From Botryosphaeria dothidea (Eukaryota > Ascomycota > Dothideomycetes > Botryosphaeriales > Botryosphaeriaceae): a stretch of DNA of 64,000 bases. Shown here piece by piece: positions 1 through 18,064 of this stretch. How positions within the stretch are numbered: the stretch's first letter is position 1; every line of letters begins with the position of its first letter. Both the position numbers and the translations under genes were made by a program. Under the pieces are notes generated by a model. It worked only from the letters and a program-made list of their open reading frames with translations. It was not told where the DNA came from and searched no databases. The stretch covers positions 1,054,001 through 1,118,000 of the forward strand of contig WWBZ02000007.1 of NCBI GenBank assembly GCA_011503125.2. Direction: 5' to 3'.

Positions 1-4
1 CCTC

Positions 5-2343
5 ATGAGCAGGTCTTCTGTTGAAACTACATCGTCGGGATCGCCGGCGACGGAAAAGGCGGGGGACCAGTCCGCCTCTGCCGCACGCCGAAGGAACACG
101 CACGTCGCAGTGCAAGCCTGCGAAACGTGCCGCTCGCGGAAGACGCGATGTGACGAACAACGGCCACGGTGCGGGTTGTGTGAGCGGCTCGACTTGGCAT
201 GTGCCTATCGCGAGCCGAAGCCGACAAAGTAAGGCAACACCGCTCGAGTGCGATTGAAGGGAATGTTTTCGTTGACAAATGCGATCCCTCTCTCTGCAGG
301 AAAGACAAGACACAAACCGATATCCTGGCGACCGTGAGGCGCATAGACGCAAAGGTGGACCATATCCTGGAGAAGAGCCCCGAGAGCCTGCGACAGGTGC
401 AATCCCTATTATCACAGCTGCCTGGACGCCCGGAATCTCGCAAACAATGCGCTTCTCTCGAGAACTTCGGCCAACGGCGCTCGGACTACTTCTCGGAAAG
501 CCATGATCTGCGGGGGGCCTTGTCCGTGTTCCCCTGGCCATCGATACAAAGCATGCTGAGGAAGGCAGATGGAAGCCTCGGCGACGACCTCGAACAGCTC
601 ATGTCCTGTGGCTCGGCATGGCTTGTCAGGCAGGAGATACAAGCTGATTCGGATCCAATCCCTCCGGACGCCTTGCTCCGAAGCTCGACCTTCTATGTTC
701 CCACAGAACCTGATGGACTCCCGCGGAGCATGTTCCCTGATCTGACTGTGGACCTGATGGACTTCTACACAAGTGCCTATTTTGGGTCTTTCAACATGGT
801 CTATCCGGTGCTGGATCGCGAGGATTTTGTGACCAGTGTATTACCCACCATGAAAACCCATGGATTTGCGATTGGGTGCTTGAAGTCAGTCATTGCTTTG
901 TTAGTGTTCGCGTTAGGTAGGACGGCGTACGAAGGAACGAACGGAGGGCCCATAACAGAAGGTAGCGGCATCCGCGGAGGGACCCGAAAGAAGCCGCCTG
1001 CACTGGAGTTTTTCAATGAAGCAAGAAGGAGGATGGGTTTCGTGATGAGCTCATTGTCATTAGAAAACACCCAAGCCATGCTTCTGACCGCGTAAGCTCC
1101 TACGCGGCCCTTTTTGCTTTGAATGCTAATAGTCCCTTTCCAAAGAATATTCTACGAGTCATGTTACAGACATACAGTGAGAGTACGCGGTACCCTAGAC
1201 AGACCCAACTGACGTCTTTTTAGGACTTTTGGAGAATGTCGGTGACAGCCTTTGATGGCCTGAGGGCAGTCTTACGGTAACATACCTTCATCCTGTATTT
1301 AATCTTCCTCATTAACAGTCAGATCATCAGTCTCGAAAGCGAGTGGGATGTGGATATGGTCAGAAGGACATTTTGGACGTGCAGTCTCATTGAATCGTAG
1401 GAAAGGATGGGATCCCGTTCCACTCGTTCACTTTACTGACAAGAAACAGGTGGTACTATTTCGACCTAAACTTACCTCGCACTGATGGGGAGAATCTCCA
1501 CGATGCCATTGCCCTTCCGGATTTTAGCGACCGCAAGGACTTCGAAGGCCAGCCAAGCATCGAGAGCAAGTACCAGTACAACTTTCTCAGCATGTTGTCC
1601 CTCCGTGCCCTGATGCACCGTACTTTTGAGGAACTCCATGACCGTAAGTAGATCAGGCACCGCTCCCTTCCCCCATATCCCACCTCCAACCACATATAAC
1701 CCCTCTCAATACTTATCTAAATAACACAGCGTCAGATGAAGGTCGCAGAGAGGGCGAGAAAGCTCACCAGAAAATCATCATCTCCGAGCTCTCGCACCAG
1801 CTCAACACCTGGCGCACCCTCTTACCCCAGGATCTGGCCTGGGACGACGACACCCGCCTCGACTGCAACGTCGAAAGAGACGCCGCCGACGTGCCGCCTC
1901 TTCTCCACGTCGACATCCTGCTCGCGCAGCTTCGCTGCCGCTACTACTACGCGCGCTTCATGATCCACCGGCCGTTCGTGTGGAAGGTCCTGCACGAGAC
2001 GTCCGCCTCGCTCTCGCAGTCGCCGGATATCCTCGAAGGCTTCATCGTTGCCGTGGACAGCATGATGCACTGGCCGATCGCGTATCCGTCGGTTCGCGAC
2101 AAGAAAAGGCTTGTTCCGAACAATTTCGTCTGGACGCAGAGTTTCCTGATGTTCTTGCTCATCTTGCGAGTCGTCAGGGATAACGATGATGTGTGGCAGT
2201 TTTGCAAGAAGAGGGTTGGAGCGAGGAGGATAGAGGAGAGCGTGGACGTCATGTTGGACTGGATCGGCGATCTGCGGATGGTGGATGGGATGGCGAGGTG
2301 GGCGTGGCGGATTTTGACGCCCATCTACGGGTTGGCAGAGTGA
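5..2343 (+). CDS. Zn2Cys6 fungal transcription factor
   Basis: A nuclear DNA-binding regulator of the Gal4-like family. Seven exons join in frame: 5-228, 300-1091, 1146-1176, 1224-1276, 1319-1396, 1450-1643 and 1730-2343, giving about 661 residues, normal for the family. The Zn2Cys6 cluster is complete, with cysteines at residues 39, 42, 49, 56, 59 and 66 and a basic segment between the second and third. A fungal-type middle homology region follows, with the usual aromatic-rich stretches around exons 3-6. The start at base 5 is the first ATG in the window, so an upstream start beyond the edge cannot be excluded. The gene ends 403 bases from the convergent oxidase gene, so it is a candidate local regulator, but neighbourhood is the only support for that. 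The target is unknown. Confidence 0.88.
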
Positions 2344-2746
2344 CGTGTATTATTATTTCTTTGTCCTGGAGACTTTCTTATGACCTAATGTCCCTCTTGT
2401 ACTATTCCTCCTACCAAGAGCTTCGTAATCAAGTGCTACCCCGCTGGCAGGTTCGTTGACGAGGGTCTTTTTGCTGCAACTGTTGCTCCTCCATTCAGGA
2501 GTCTCAATATATCTGAATTTGCCCCCGCGATTCACTGTTCACGCATCTCGTTTCCATACTTCCCTCTTGGCTTGTAAATTGGATGGGAAATTACTGAAGC
2601 ATGTCATCTCACAAGTCTGGGTGCCAGCTGGTAATACCTTTGAATTTTTGCCTTGTGAAACATTGGCCTCCGAGGTGCACGATCTCCGTTGACATGTCTG
2701 TCCTTGCATAGCGGTCTACGCAACAGTGACACGCTGTCCTAATAAT

Positions 2747-9196
<6,450 letters not shown>

Positions 9197-10604
9197 TCAA
9201 CACACGGGAAGCCCCCAGCCAAGCCTGAACAGCTCCCAGGCGGCGCCCGGCGTGTCCCGCACGACAAGCTCGATATCCTTGCTACGGGCCAGCTCGGGAT
9301 GCTCGCGGAAGGCTTGGATGACGAGGTCACGGAGGCCGCGGTCCGTGTCGACGGTGCTCTCGTAGACCTCGATGATCGAGTCGGCAAACTCGGCGATTTG
9401 TGAGGACCAATGGCCGTCTTCGAAGAGCTGGCCGGCATATTTTCGTCGCGCAAGCAATTTGAGCCCGGTTATGCCATATCTGTAGAGTGGGGTTAGGTCA
9501 GTCCATGGAACGTCAGACGGGAAGATGCGTTTTTTGTGGATGCAAGGCGTCAAGCGGGGGTGTTCGTTGGTGTAGAAAGTGAAAAGGAATGTGAATTTGT
9601 GCTGCGTGCGACATGATTGACTGTGGGGCATGGAGAATCCGAGAAAGGAAGAAAAGATGACTGCAGCTCACAACGCCCGCTGTATGGCGGGGTTGGGCGT
9701 TTCATGATGCTGGGATGATGGGAATGGCACACAGTACGCGCGCAGTCAGATGCAGGGCCTGGCGGCGCGCGATTGGGCAATGGGCAGGGATTCATCACAA
9801 GGACATGAGATGAGCTTACTTTTCAGCGATTGCGTAGACTTTGGCATGGGCGACCAAATGCGAAGGGGCAGCGTCATGGCTGGGCTCATCTTCGCTCTCA
9901 CTCTCGTACGAGGCGTAGTCGAAGCGATTGTCGTCGAGACCTTGGGCATCGGCGGTCGGCGACAGGGGCAATTTCGCGTCAATGGAGGAAAAGTAGTCGA
10001 TGCGTTCATTGGAGTGGGGCGGCGTGAGTGGTGACGCGGGAGTGTTCGACGGGATCTCGGTCGCGCTGATCGCTGATTGCGCGTGCGCTTGCGCTAGCAG
10101 CGGATCTTCGACCAGGGCCAGATCCAGCTTCCCCGGCCCACGGACGGCCGCTTTGGCGCTGCGCTGAGCCCGCGAGCGAGGCGGAGACAGCGGAGATGAG
10201 GGCTGCGTTGTTCGTCGTGACTTGGACGCCTTGGAGAGATAGTCCAGGTGGTAGAAATCTAGCGTCGCCGTTAGACTGTGCCGTGCACTATAAGGAAATG
10301 ATGTTCATGCGTACAATTTATCATATGCTCCACAGCCTCCGGGTCGTCTTCACTGAGATCAATGATTCCAGTGGCGGATTCCTTGAACGGGTGGCTGCAC
10401 GCTCCGTCGAAGAAGCCTGAACGCGAGCAAATCACCGCTTTGTGCACCGCCCAGGTCCTCTCGCCGCATTGCACTGTAAGGTCTGAATATTTGCCAGAGG
10501 AGAGCAATCTGTAATGGCGTTAGTGGGAGCTCTTCCAGGAATAATTGAAGGATGGTAACGTACGCGGCAAATGCGGTGAGGAGCTCTGCGTTTGGTGCAT
10601 CCAT
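9197..10604 (-). CDS. BTB/POZ domain protein with internal insert
   Basis: A BTB-fold protein; relatives act in dimerisation or as Cullin-3 adaptors, and the function here is unknown. Four exons read on the minus strand: 10604-10564, 10508-10315, 10258-9820 and 9479-9197, giving 318 residues. A second in-frame ATG at 10649 would make 333. Exon 2 holds the first half of the BTB fold (the SDLTVQC strand, the HKAVICSRS helix, and the acidic turn before MINY). Exon 3 begins with FYHLDY, then carries about 115 residues rich in Ser, Pro, Ala and Asp, before the fold resumes with VYAIAEKYGI. Exon 4 has the helical C-terminal part typical of fungal BTB proteins. The insert has no stop or splice signal and looks like a disordered loop. 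Confidence 0.85.
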
Positions 10605-10649
10605 CTTGGTGTCAAGCTTGAGCGCTGGAGGGGTATGAATGTAAGGCAT

Positions 10650-11962
10650 GGAGGTGGTATATAAAGGATTGCAGTAGGGTCGGGAGTTCCGGAAGAGATG
10701 TGAATTTGAAGTGGCTGCTTGCGCGGGAGCCCTTGTTATATCTATTCCGACCATGTGGCCAACAGCTGTAATTCGAGACTGGGCCGTAGGATCGACAGGG
10801 TCGCAGGGAGCTGGAGGAGCTAAAAGTGGCACCGCCTCGACTGCTAATGGACGGGTCGTGGCTTGAGTGGTTCAAACAGGAAAACCCACAGGAGATCGAA
10901 TAACGGCGCGGTGGCACTCTTGGCGACGCAGAACACAGGAGGTATGAGGTAGAGCTAGTATAGCGGAAAAGCGCCACCAGGGAGCTGAGGGCGGGTTATA
11001 TATGTCTGCCTTGACGATGTTGATACAATGGGGCCACCAACGGGCCGTCGCAGCAGAGAACTCCTCTTCTTATTTGCAAACGCAACAGCACCATCACACC
11101 GAACCTCTCTTGGCAGGCCCTGGTAGCTTGCGCAATGGATGTGGACAGCGTGACATAGGCCCAGGTTGCGCGGTCAGGCGATATGCGGGCAGTAAGCCTG
11201 TAACGCAACAGTCACCAGTGCGCGCGCATGCTGTGCAATAGCGGGTGGCAGAACGGCACCCGCCATCACCTTTGGGCCAGATGTCTGTCAGGTGCCGCAG
11301 GGCTGGCGGCCGGGCCAGTCGCTGGCGCAAGCCACCGCCTGGATGTCTCCGCCTCTAGCTGGCTTCTCCGCGCATTGCGCCCTACAGCTGGGAAGCTCGT
11401 ACGGCTTGTCTGAGCCTTGCCGCTGCCACTGCACGAGACGCCCTGGCGAGACAATTCTCCGCTTAGTAACTGCCGGCGCGGGAGTCGAGCACCAGCATAA
11501 CAGCCCGGCACAGCCCCTCGAGCCAGTTGTCCTTGACACGGCTCGGAGCCGAGGAAGGAGCTCGTGCGGGCGAGGCGAGGGTGAGTGAGAAGACGCGACG
11601 ACTGATAAATGAGTGACGAGTGAGGGACGGGCGCAGCGGTGCTGGGCGGTCGGCGGGTCGCGCGCCGTCGCCGATTCGGATGCAGGCAAGGTCCCTCGTA
11701 TAAAGTGGTTGCCGTGTTCGGCGATTGGCGGGATGGCGGGGTCGCTCGGTCGGTCGGTGGGCCGCACGTGCACACGGCAACGGCAACAACGTCACGTCAG
11801 AAGGGAATAGCTGCCAGCGCGACACGCCAGGACGACCTCCTCTCCAGCTGACACCGCGTGCGCCTTTGATCCTGCGCTGCAGCTGTTTCCCTCTTGGGCT
11901 CCGCGTCTCTCCTCCTCATTTCCTCCAGCCCTGTCTTCATTGGCCCAGCTTCCGCGACACCC
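10650..11962. other. Intergenic region between divergent BTB gene and DOA1-like gene
   Basis: Divergent promoter space for the minus-strand BTB gene and the plus-strand DOA1-like gene. The last 150 bases before the DOA1-like start are rich in pyrimidines, as is common in 5' leaders of fungal genes. Open frames in this stretch have no recognisable domain, and I see no other feature. Confidence 0.5.
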
Positions 11963-14452
11963 ATGGGCGACTTTAAGCTGTCTGCCCAGCTCCAGGGCCA
12001 CGAAGACGACGTGAGCCACCCCAAGCATTGCTTCCGCTATGGCCTTCGGATACTAAACTGCTGTTCTTCAGGTCCGCAGCGTCGCCTTTCCAGATCCCAG
12101 CTTTGTGCTGTCCGCCTCTAGAGACGCCACCGTGAGAGTGTGGAAGCTCCTCTCCAACTCGCCGCCAACCTATGACTGCACCCTCGCCTCGCATGGCACT
12201 GCCTTCGTCAACTCGGTCGCCTATGCTCCACCCTCCCAGAACTTCCCGGATGGTCTGATCGTCGCCGGTGGCAAAGACACCATCATCGAGGTCCGCCAGC
12301 CCTCCAAAACACCGCAAGATAATGCCGAGGCCCTCCTGCTAGGCCACCAGAGCAATGTCTGCGCATTGGACGTGAGCGAGGACGGTCGTACAATTGTAAG
12401 CGGTAGCTGGGACACAGAAGCACGTATATGGGAGATTGGTAATTGGGAGGCCTCGACGGTACTACGCGGCCATACGGCCAGCGTCTGGGCGGTGCTGGCC
12501 TACGACCGCAAGATCGTCATTACAGGTACGCAATCCCCTGTGAAGTGGTGCTGGAACGGCGATTTGTGTAACGCGGCTATCGACTGACCCCGCCTCTGAC
12601 ATCAGGTTGCGCCGATAAGCAGATTCGTTTCTTCACTACCGATGGCAAACTCCTCCGATCGATACAGGGCGGACCCGATGTTGTTCGGGCTTTATGCAGG
12701 CTGCCCAAGGACCATCCATCCGGTGCCCAGTTTGCATCTGCCGGAAATGATGGCGTGATACGGTTGTGGACCATTGAGGGACAGCAGGTCGCCGAGCTCT
12801 ACGGCCACGAGAATTTCATCTACTCACTCGCAGTACTCCCCACTGGCGAGCTTGTCAGTTCCTCGGAAGATCGAACTGTAAGAATATGGAAGGGCGATCA
12901 ATGCGTGCAGACCATAACTCATCCCGCCATTTCGGTATGGTCCGTGGCTGTTTGTCAACAGAATGGGGACATCGTCTCTGGCGCCAGCGATCGCGTTGTG
13001 CGGGTTTTCAGCAGGTCTCAGGACCGACAGGCCGATGCAAACTCAATCAAGGAGTTTGAAGAGGCTGTCAAAGGCTCTGCCATTCCACAACAGCAAGTCG
13101 GAAACATCAACAAAGAACAACTCCCTGGTCCTGAGTTCTTGACGTCGAAATCCGGCACCAAGGAGGGGCAAGTCCAGATGATAAGGGAGGCCAATGGAAG
13201 CGTCGCCGCATATACATGGTCAACCGCAGCCTCTCAATGGGTCAACGTTGGCACGGTCGTCGATGCCGTTGGCAGCAGCGGAAAAAAAATCACTTTCAAC
13301 GGCAAAGATTACGACTACGTCTTCGATGTGGACATTGAAGACGGTAAGCCACCGTTGAAACTGCCGTATAATCTATCGCAAAACCCCTACGAGACGGCTC
13401 GGAAGTTTATCGAGGACAACAAACTCCCAATCTCTTATCTTGACCAGGTCACGAATTTCATTGTTACAAACACTCAAGGGGCAACTCTGGGACAGTCTTC
13501 TGGAGCTACTCAAGCACCTGGCTCCGATCCGTGGGGAACTGAGTCGAGATATCGGCCCGGAGAAGTTGGCGCGGCTGCGCCTCAAACTGCGCCAGCGCCC
13601 TCCAAACCCAAGGTCTTGCCTCAGACGTCGTATTTGAAGATTGATACGGCGAATCTTGCCGTCATTGAAAAGAAGATTAAGGAAGTCAACCAACAACTCC
13701 TCGACCAAGGTGCTAAGGACATTTCACTGAACCCAAGCGACATCTCTGCCTTGTCGGCGACCTGCAGACAACTACAGCAAGCATCAGCTAAGGCTGCATC
13801 GACTGCGGGAATTGACGTCGCGGTGAAGATTGCGACAACATGGCCAGTGGATAAGCGGCTACCCGGTCTTGATCTCCTTCGTCTTCTTGCAGGAGCATCA
13901 GCAACGACAGCCACGCACACGAGCTCCGGAGAGGCCACAATCGTCCATTTGTTGCGGGATGCCGGTACCTTCGCCCCCGAATCACCAGCCAACAATGTTA
14001 TGCTTGGCATCCGCGTCTTCGCAAACATGTTCAGCACAGAGGAAGGCCGGACCATCATGGACGGCACGTTCGAGGTGCTTCACCCGCTTATCCAACCCTT
14101 CATCCGCTCGCACATCAAAAACCGCAACTTGATCGTGGCCATCACGACGCTCTACATTAACTTCGCCGTGCTCCTCACCTCGCCCAGCCACAATGCCGAC
14201 CGCGCGCTCACCCTCCTCGACGATCTGACTAACATCATCAACACTGTCGAGGAGCCTGAGGCTCTTTACCGTGCCCTCGTCGGCGCCGGTACCCTTCTCT
14301 CCCTTGGAGAGGACTTCCGTGCGGCGGCTCAGGAGGTGTTCGACTTTGAGAAGGCGCTCGCGCGTGCGGAGCAGGTGAGCAAGGAGGATAGGGTCAAGGC
14401 GGTGGTCACGGAGATGCGGGATGAGCTCGCTTCCGTGTCTGCTGCGGCGTGA
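11963..14452 (+). CDS. Doa1/Ufd3/PLAA-type ubiquitin-binding WD40 protein
   Basis: A cofactor of the Cdc48/p97 ATPase that binds ubiquitin and supports ubiquitin recycling, proteasomal degradation and mitochondrial and ribosomal quality control. Three exons: 11963-12010, 12072-12525 and 12606-14452, giving 782 residues. The first roughly 300 residues are WD40 repeats, with repeated GH...D...W/R-I-W signatures (for example SGSWDTEARIW and SSSEDRTVRIW). The PFU ubiquitin-binding domain starts near residue 340 at LPGPEFL. The PUL armadillo-like domain that binds Cdc48 runs from about residue 507 to the end. Domain order and length match yeast Doa1 and human PLAA. A single-copy housekeeping role is expected. 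The first intron lies right after the first WD40 strand. Confidence 0.94.
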
Positions 14453-14470
14453 GCGTTTGGTCATGTAGAA

Positions 14471-14477
14471 TCATCAT

Positions 14478-14509
<32 letters not shown>

Positions 14510-14526
14510 GCAGTAGCAGTAGTAGC
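14471..14526. repeat. Trinucleotide repeat tract (TCA)n-(CAG)n-(TAG)n
   Basis: About 56 bases of consecutive triplet repeats, first TCA, then CAG, then mixed CAG and TAG. It starts 19 bases after the DOA1-like stop codon, so it probably lies in the 3' UTR. Confidence 0.9.
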
Positions 14527-15148
14527 AAGAAGAGACTGTCGATTTTGACTGGGATAGGGGTTTATCATTAAGGACTGAAGAGACTAGAAGAAATGGAACC
14601 CCCCGAACATCTCTTTCCTGAACATCTTCCCCAGGTATCTCTTTGCTGACTCCAATGCCTGCACCGTAATTACATTGATACAGAAACGCGGGTTGGCGCC
14701 GGGGTCTGAGGTTCCCTTGAGTAGATGGTAGAGGAATAGAGAAAGTGTGTGTTGAGGACCGCCTGATTCTTGCAACCTGAGGCTTCGCGGTGCGTCCTTG
14801 TATTGATGATCCAGCTCATCGTTCTCAAATTCCTTTCTCTTCGTGCTCTCTTCTGTTTTTGATGTGCTGCCAAAGCTTTCCTGACAAGACTTCATTGACA
14901 ACCACCTAGCCTCTGACCCAAAGCTCTCGTGCTGTGCCGCACTCGTAGGATGTACAGGGGAAATCCTATGATGTTTACGCTCCACAAATGCCTGACTGGT
15001 CCTGCGGAGGTGCATGCAGTCCGCACTGGAAGAACAGAACGCCGCCAGAGCGGCGTGGAATGAGAAGTCGGCTGCGGATTGGTGAGCGGATTGGGGAGTC
15101 TTGCGAAAGTCGGCTTTTGTACATGCTCGTTGAGGCTTGGTTCTTTTT

Positions 15149-15163
15149 GGGGGGGGGGGGGGG
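15149..15163. repeat. Homopolymer run of 15 G
   Basis: An uninterrupted G run preceded by a short T run. It is a likely length-variable or sequencing-error-prone site. Confidence 0.85.
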
Positions 15164-16076
15164 TAGGGAAAGCGGATGGCCGGCTTCATCGGCACCCGGT
15201 CCGCTGATGGACAGGCGGAGTAGGAGCCGAACGGGGAGTATTGAATTGATGAGTGTGTGGTCAGAGGCTGGTCTCATCATTTCTTTCCCCCTTTCGCATC
15301 TGGTGAAGTGACCGGGAGATTTATGGCGAAAAAGGCGACCAAAGTGACAGCTAAGTGCCATGACAGCATCACACGAGTACGGCCATAGTGATCACAGTAT
15401 CCAGCGATTAAAGTAAGATGTGTAAAGCTGTTTAGCTGATTGAGTGAGATAGAAAAATAAAGCAACGCCCACAAAAAGAGGAAAAAGTTTACCACAACTT
15501 TGCCTGCCCTCTCACAGCTACCCACCCTATGCAGATCGTCACTCTCAGAGGAAGAGAGAAAAGAGAAGAAAAAAAGTCTTCAGTAGCAAATCCACCCGGA
15601 GCTAAGTGTTGCCGCCAGCACACATCTGCCCAAAATTCGTCAATGGCTCGCTAGCTAGCCCTCTTTGTATTGCATGATAAAGTCAACCCGACCAAATACA
15701 TGTAGTTCGTTATAAAAATGTCGTTAAGGTCGTTATCGTGGATGGTATCTTGATATGTCGCACCGCAGCAGCAAGGACTTTTTTGGTGTTTGCAATCGAG
15801 ATTCGCCAATCCCTGTGTGAAAGGCAATAGAGACGGACGTGAACCTTGGAACAAAGATCTCCGCGGCGCGGCATGCAAAGCAGATCTAATTGAACAGTCA
15901 AATTGGAAGTGAATGCGTGCCAACTCGGTGCATGTGGTTGGGCAGCGGCGGGGTCCGAGTGTTAAGCAGGCCTGCGCGATGATGAATTTCTTTCTCAGTG
16001 CTGAAGGCCTCCGATGGCAGCGGCATTGAGCAAGTACAGGTGTACACTGATCGCTGGCAGAAATTACTTTTGCCGT

Positions 16077-18064
16077 TTACCGATATCGGCCGCGACGATC
16101 GTCACGTTCATAAATGACTTCACGCTCGTAGTAATCGTACTCCTTCGGGGGCTTTGGTGGAGGAGCCTCGAGCTTTTTGCGTTCATATTCGATTTCGCGG
16201 ATGCGTTGGCGACGTTCGCGGCGAATGTCGTCAGAGATTTCCACGAGCTGCAGAACGTCCTCCTGTGGAAATCATCAATGACAGGCCCCAGAAAGCAATC
16301 GAAATTAGGCAACTTACATATCGCAGGTAGTCCATCACGTAAAAGAAGTAATCAGTTTCCTCGTAGTCGTACCCCATTACATCAATCGCCTCTTTGATGA
16401 CAAGGTCTTTAGTGATTTCGGTCCACATGTCGGCAGGTTTGTGCTTCGGAGGAGCTGGTAGCGGCGGCGGTGCAGGCGTAGGTGCTCCCCAATCAGATGC
16501 GTATTCACGATCATCCGCAAGAAACTTGGACCGTCGGACACCATTGTAGCGTTGCCAGGTAACTTCTTGCCTTCCGCCACCAACGCCCTCCATTTTGACG
16601 CGGTTTGTGCCCGGTGGAACATCAACAATGGCCCAATCCTTGGTTGCGCCGTTGTGAGCTTCACCGATGTAGGCGCGCTCCATGGCCTTGCGGTTGTAGT
16701 AGTCGGCTTCGGCATCAATGTCCCATTCATCGACGGTCTTTCGGCGAGGGGCGCTGACCGAACGGCGACGGGTAACAATCTCCATGTCATCATGCGAGTG
16801 CGCCGGCTTGCGCTCTTTCACATCACGTTCGAATATGATGTCCTCGTCGTAGGACTTTCCATTCTCGCCCCTAGCTATGCGGTTAGCTTGGCGATGAAGA
16901 TGCATGCATGTTGACTTACCTTCGGTTCCGAATAGAGATTTCAAGCGTTTCATCCTTTGGCGGAGACGGTGGAGGAGGGGGGGGGGTAGGTGAACGTGCA
17001 CGTTCGACGCCTGCATGGCTTAGCTTGCTGCTATGGGGTCTAGAATGTCTGGAGGACAACCCACCATGATCGATGTGACGGTGATGCGTAATGATTTCCT
17101 GGACAATCGGGGGCCTCATGATCGGCTCCGGCGGTGGAGGAGGGGGCGGGGGAGACGGAGGCAGTTCGGGACTGGGTGACCGCTCTGTTCGCCTGATGAT
17201 AATTTCTTGTTTCTCCGGTGGTGGTGGGGAAGGAGGAGGAGGCCGCCTCCTGATGACGAATTCTTCCTTTTCTCGAGCTACAAGATCGCCCCTATCCCTG
17301 TGAGAAGATGGGGCCCTGTGCCGTGGTGGCCCTTCAGACTCGGTTCTACGAATGCTGATTTCCTCCTTCTCGACTTCACGAGGCCCGCCTCGCGAAGGAG
17401 GAGGGCCTTCATGACGCCGTATCCTGATCTCCTCGCGGTCGGCCTCGCTGGGCGGAGGCCGAGATCGTGCGCCTTCGCCGCGACGGAAGACGATCTCCTC
17501 GCGGTCGACTTCACGCGGCTTGGGCCTTGGCGGTGGTGGAGAGCGCTCTTCATGGCGGAAGATAATTTCCTCCCGTTCACGTTCACGCGGAGGCTGAGAC
17601 TTCGGTGGGCGAGGAGGGGAGCGTTCTTCGCGCCTGAATGTGATCTCTTCGCGATCAACATGGGAACGGGGCTTAGGCGGGGGTGCGTCGCGGCGGAAGA
17701 TGATCTCGTCGCGATCAGAGTGACTGGAACGACTGGGCGGAGGTCTCTCCGATTTCCTGTCGCGAATGATGATCTCGTCTCGCTCGACCTCTTTGCGGGG
17801 CTTCAGAGGAGGAGGGCTCCAGTCATCCCTCTGGGTGCGACGTTCGGAGACGACCAGCGGGCCGGCACTGGTGCGGCCATAGTCCTCGCGGAGGAAGTCA
17901 GGCTGAGGGCCCGGGCGACGCACGCTGTACTCGGTGCGCGGACCTCGGATTTCCTGGTCGAGCTCTTCGAAGTCGCGCTGGCTGCGACGGCCGCCGCCGC
18001 CGTAGAAGTCACGCTCGCGTTCGTCGTAGTACTCGGCAGTGGGATATGCGCGGCGGGACCCCAT
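16077..18064 (-). CDS. Charged repeat protein with conserved C-terminal domain (DUF8035-like)
   Basis: Function unknown. Three exons on the minus strand, 18064-16920, 16870-16318 and 16262-16077, give 627 residues. The N-terminal two thirds is low complexity: at least nine degenerate copies of a motif like DREEIIFRR, separated by Pro-, Ser- and Arg-rich spacers, including polyproline stretches. The C-terminal third is non-repetitive and looks folded, with a WTEITKDLV...IDVMGYDYEETD segment and a charged coiled tail rich in Arg, Glu and Tyr. I associate this part with a fungal domain of unknown function (DUF8035-like), from memory and not confirmed. The alternating acidic/basic repeats resemble RNA-binding or splicing-associated low-complexity proteins, but there is no RNA-binding domain to support that role. 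Confidence 0.85.

Larger units (their letters stand above)
14453..16076. other. Intergenic region between two gene 3' ends
   Basis: Convergent 3' space between the DOA1-like gene and the minus-strand repeat protein. It contains a trinucleotide tract immediately after the DOA1-like stop and a run of 15 G. The longest open frame (14584-15195, minus) reads through the poly-G run as polyproline and has no domain, so it is not called. Confidence 0.5.

Noticed and set aside
11266..11775. Overlapping open frames upstream of the DOA1-like gene
   Set aside because: Several frames of the same GC-rich stretch are open at once, and none has a domain or plausible splice partner.
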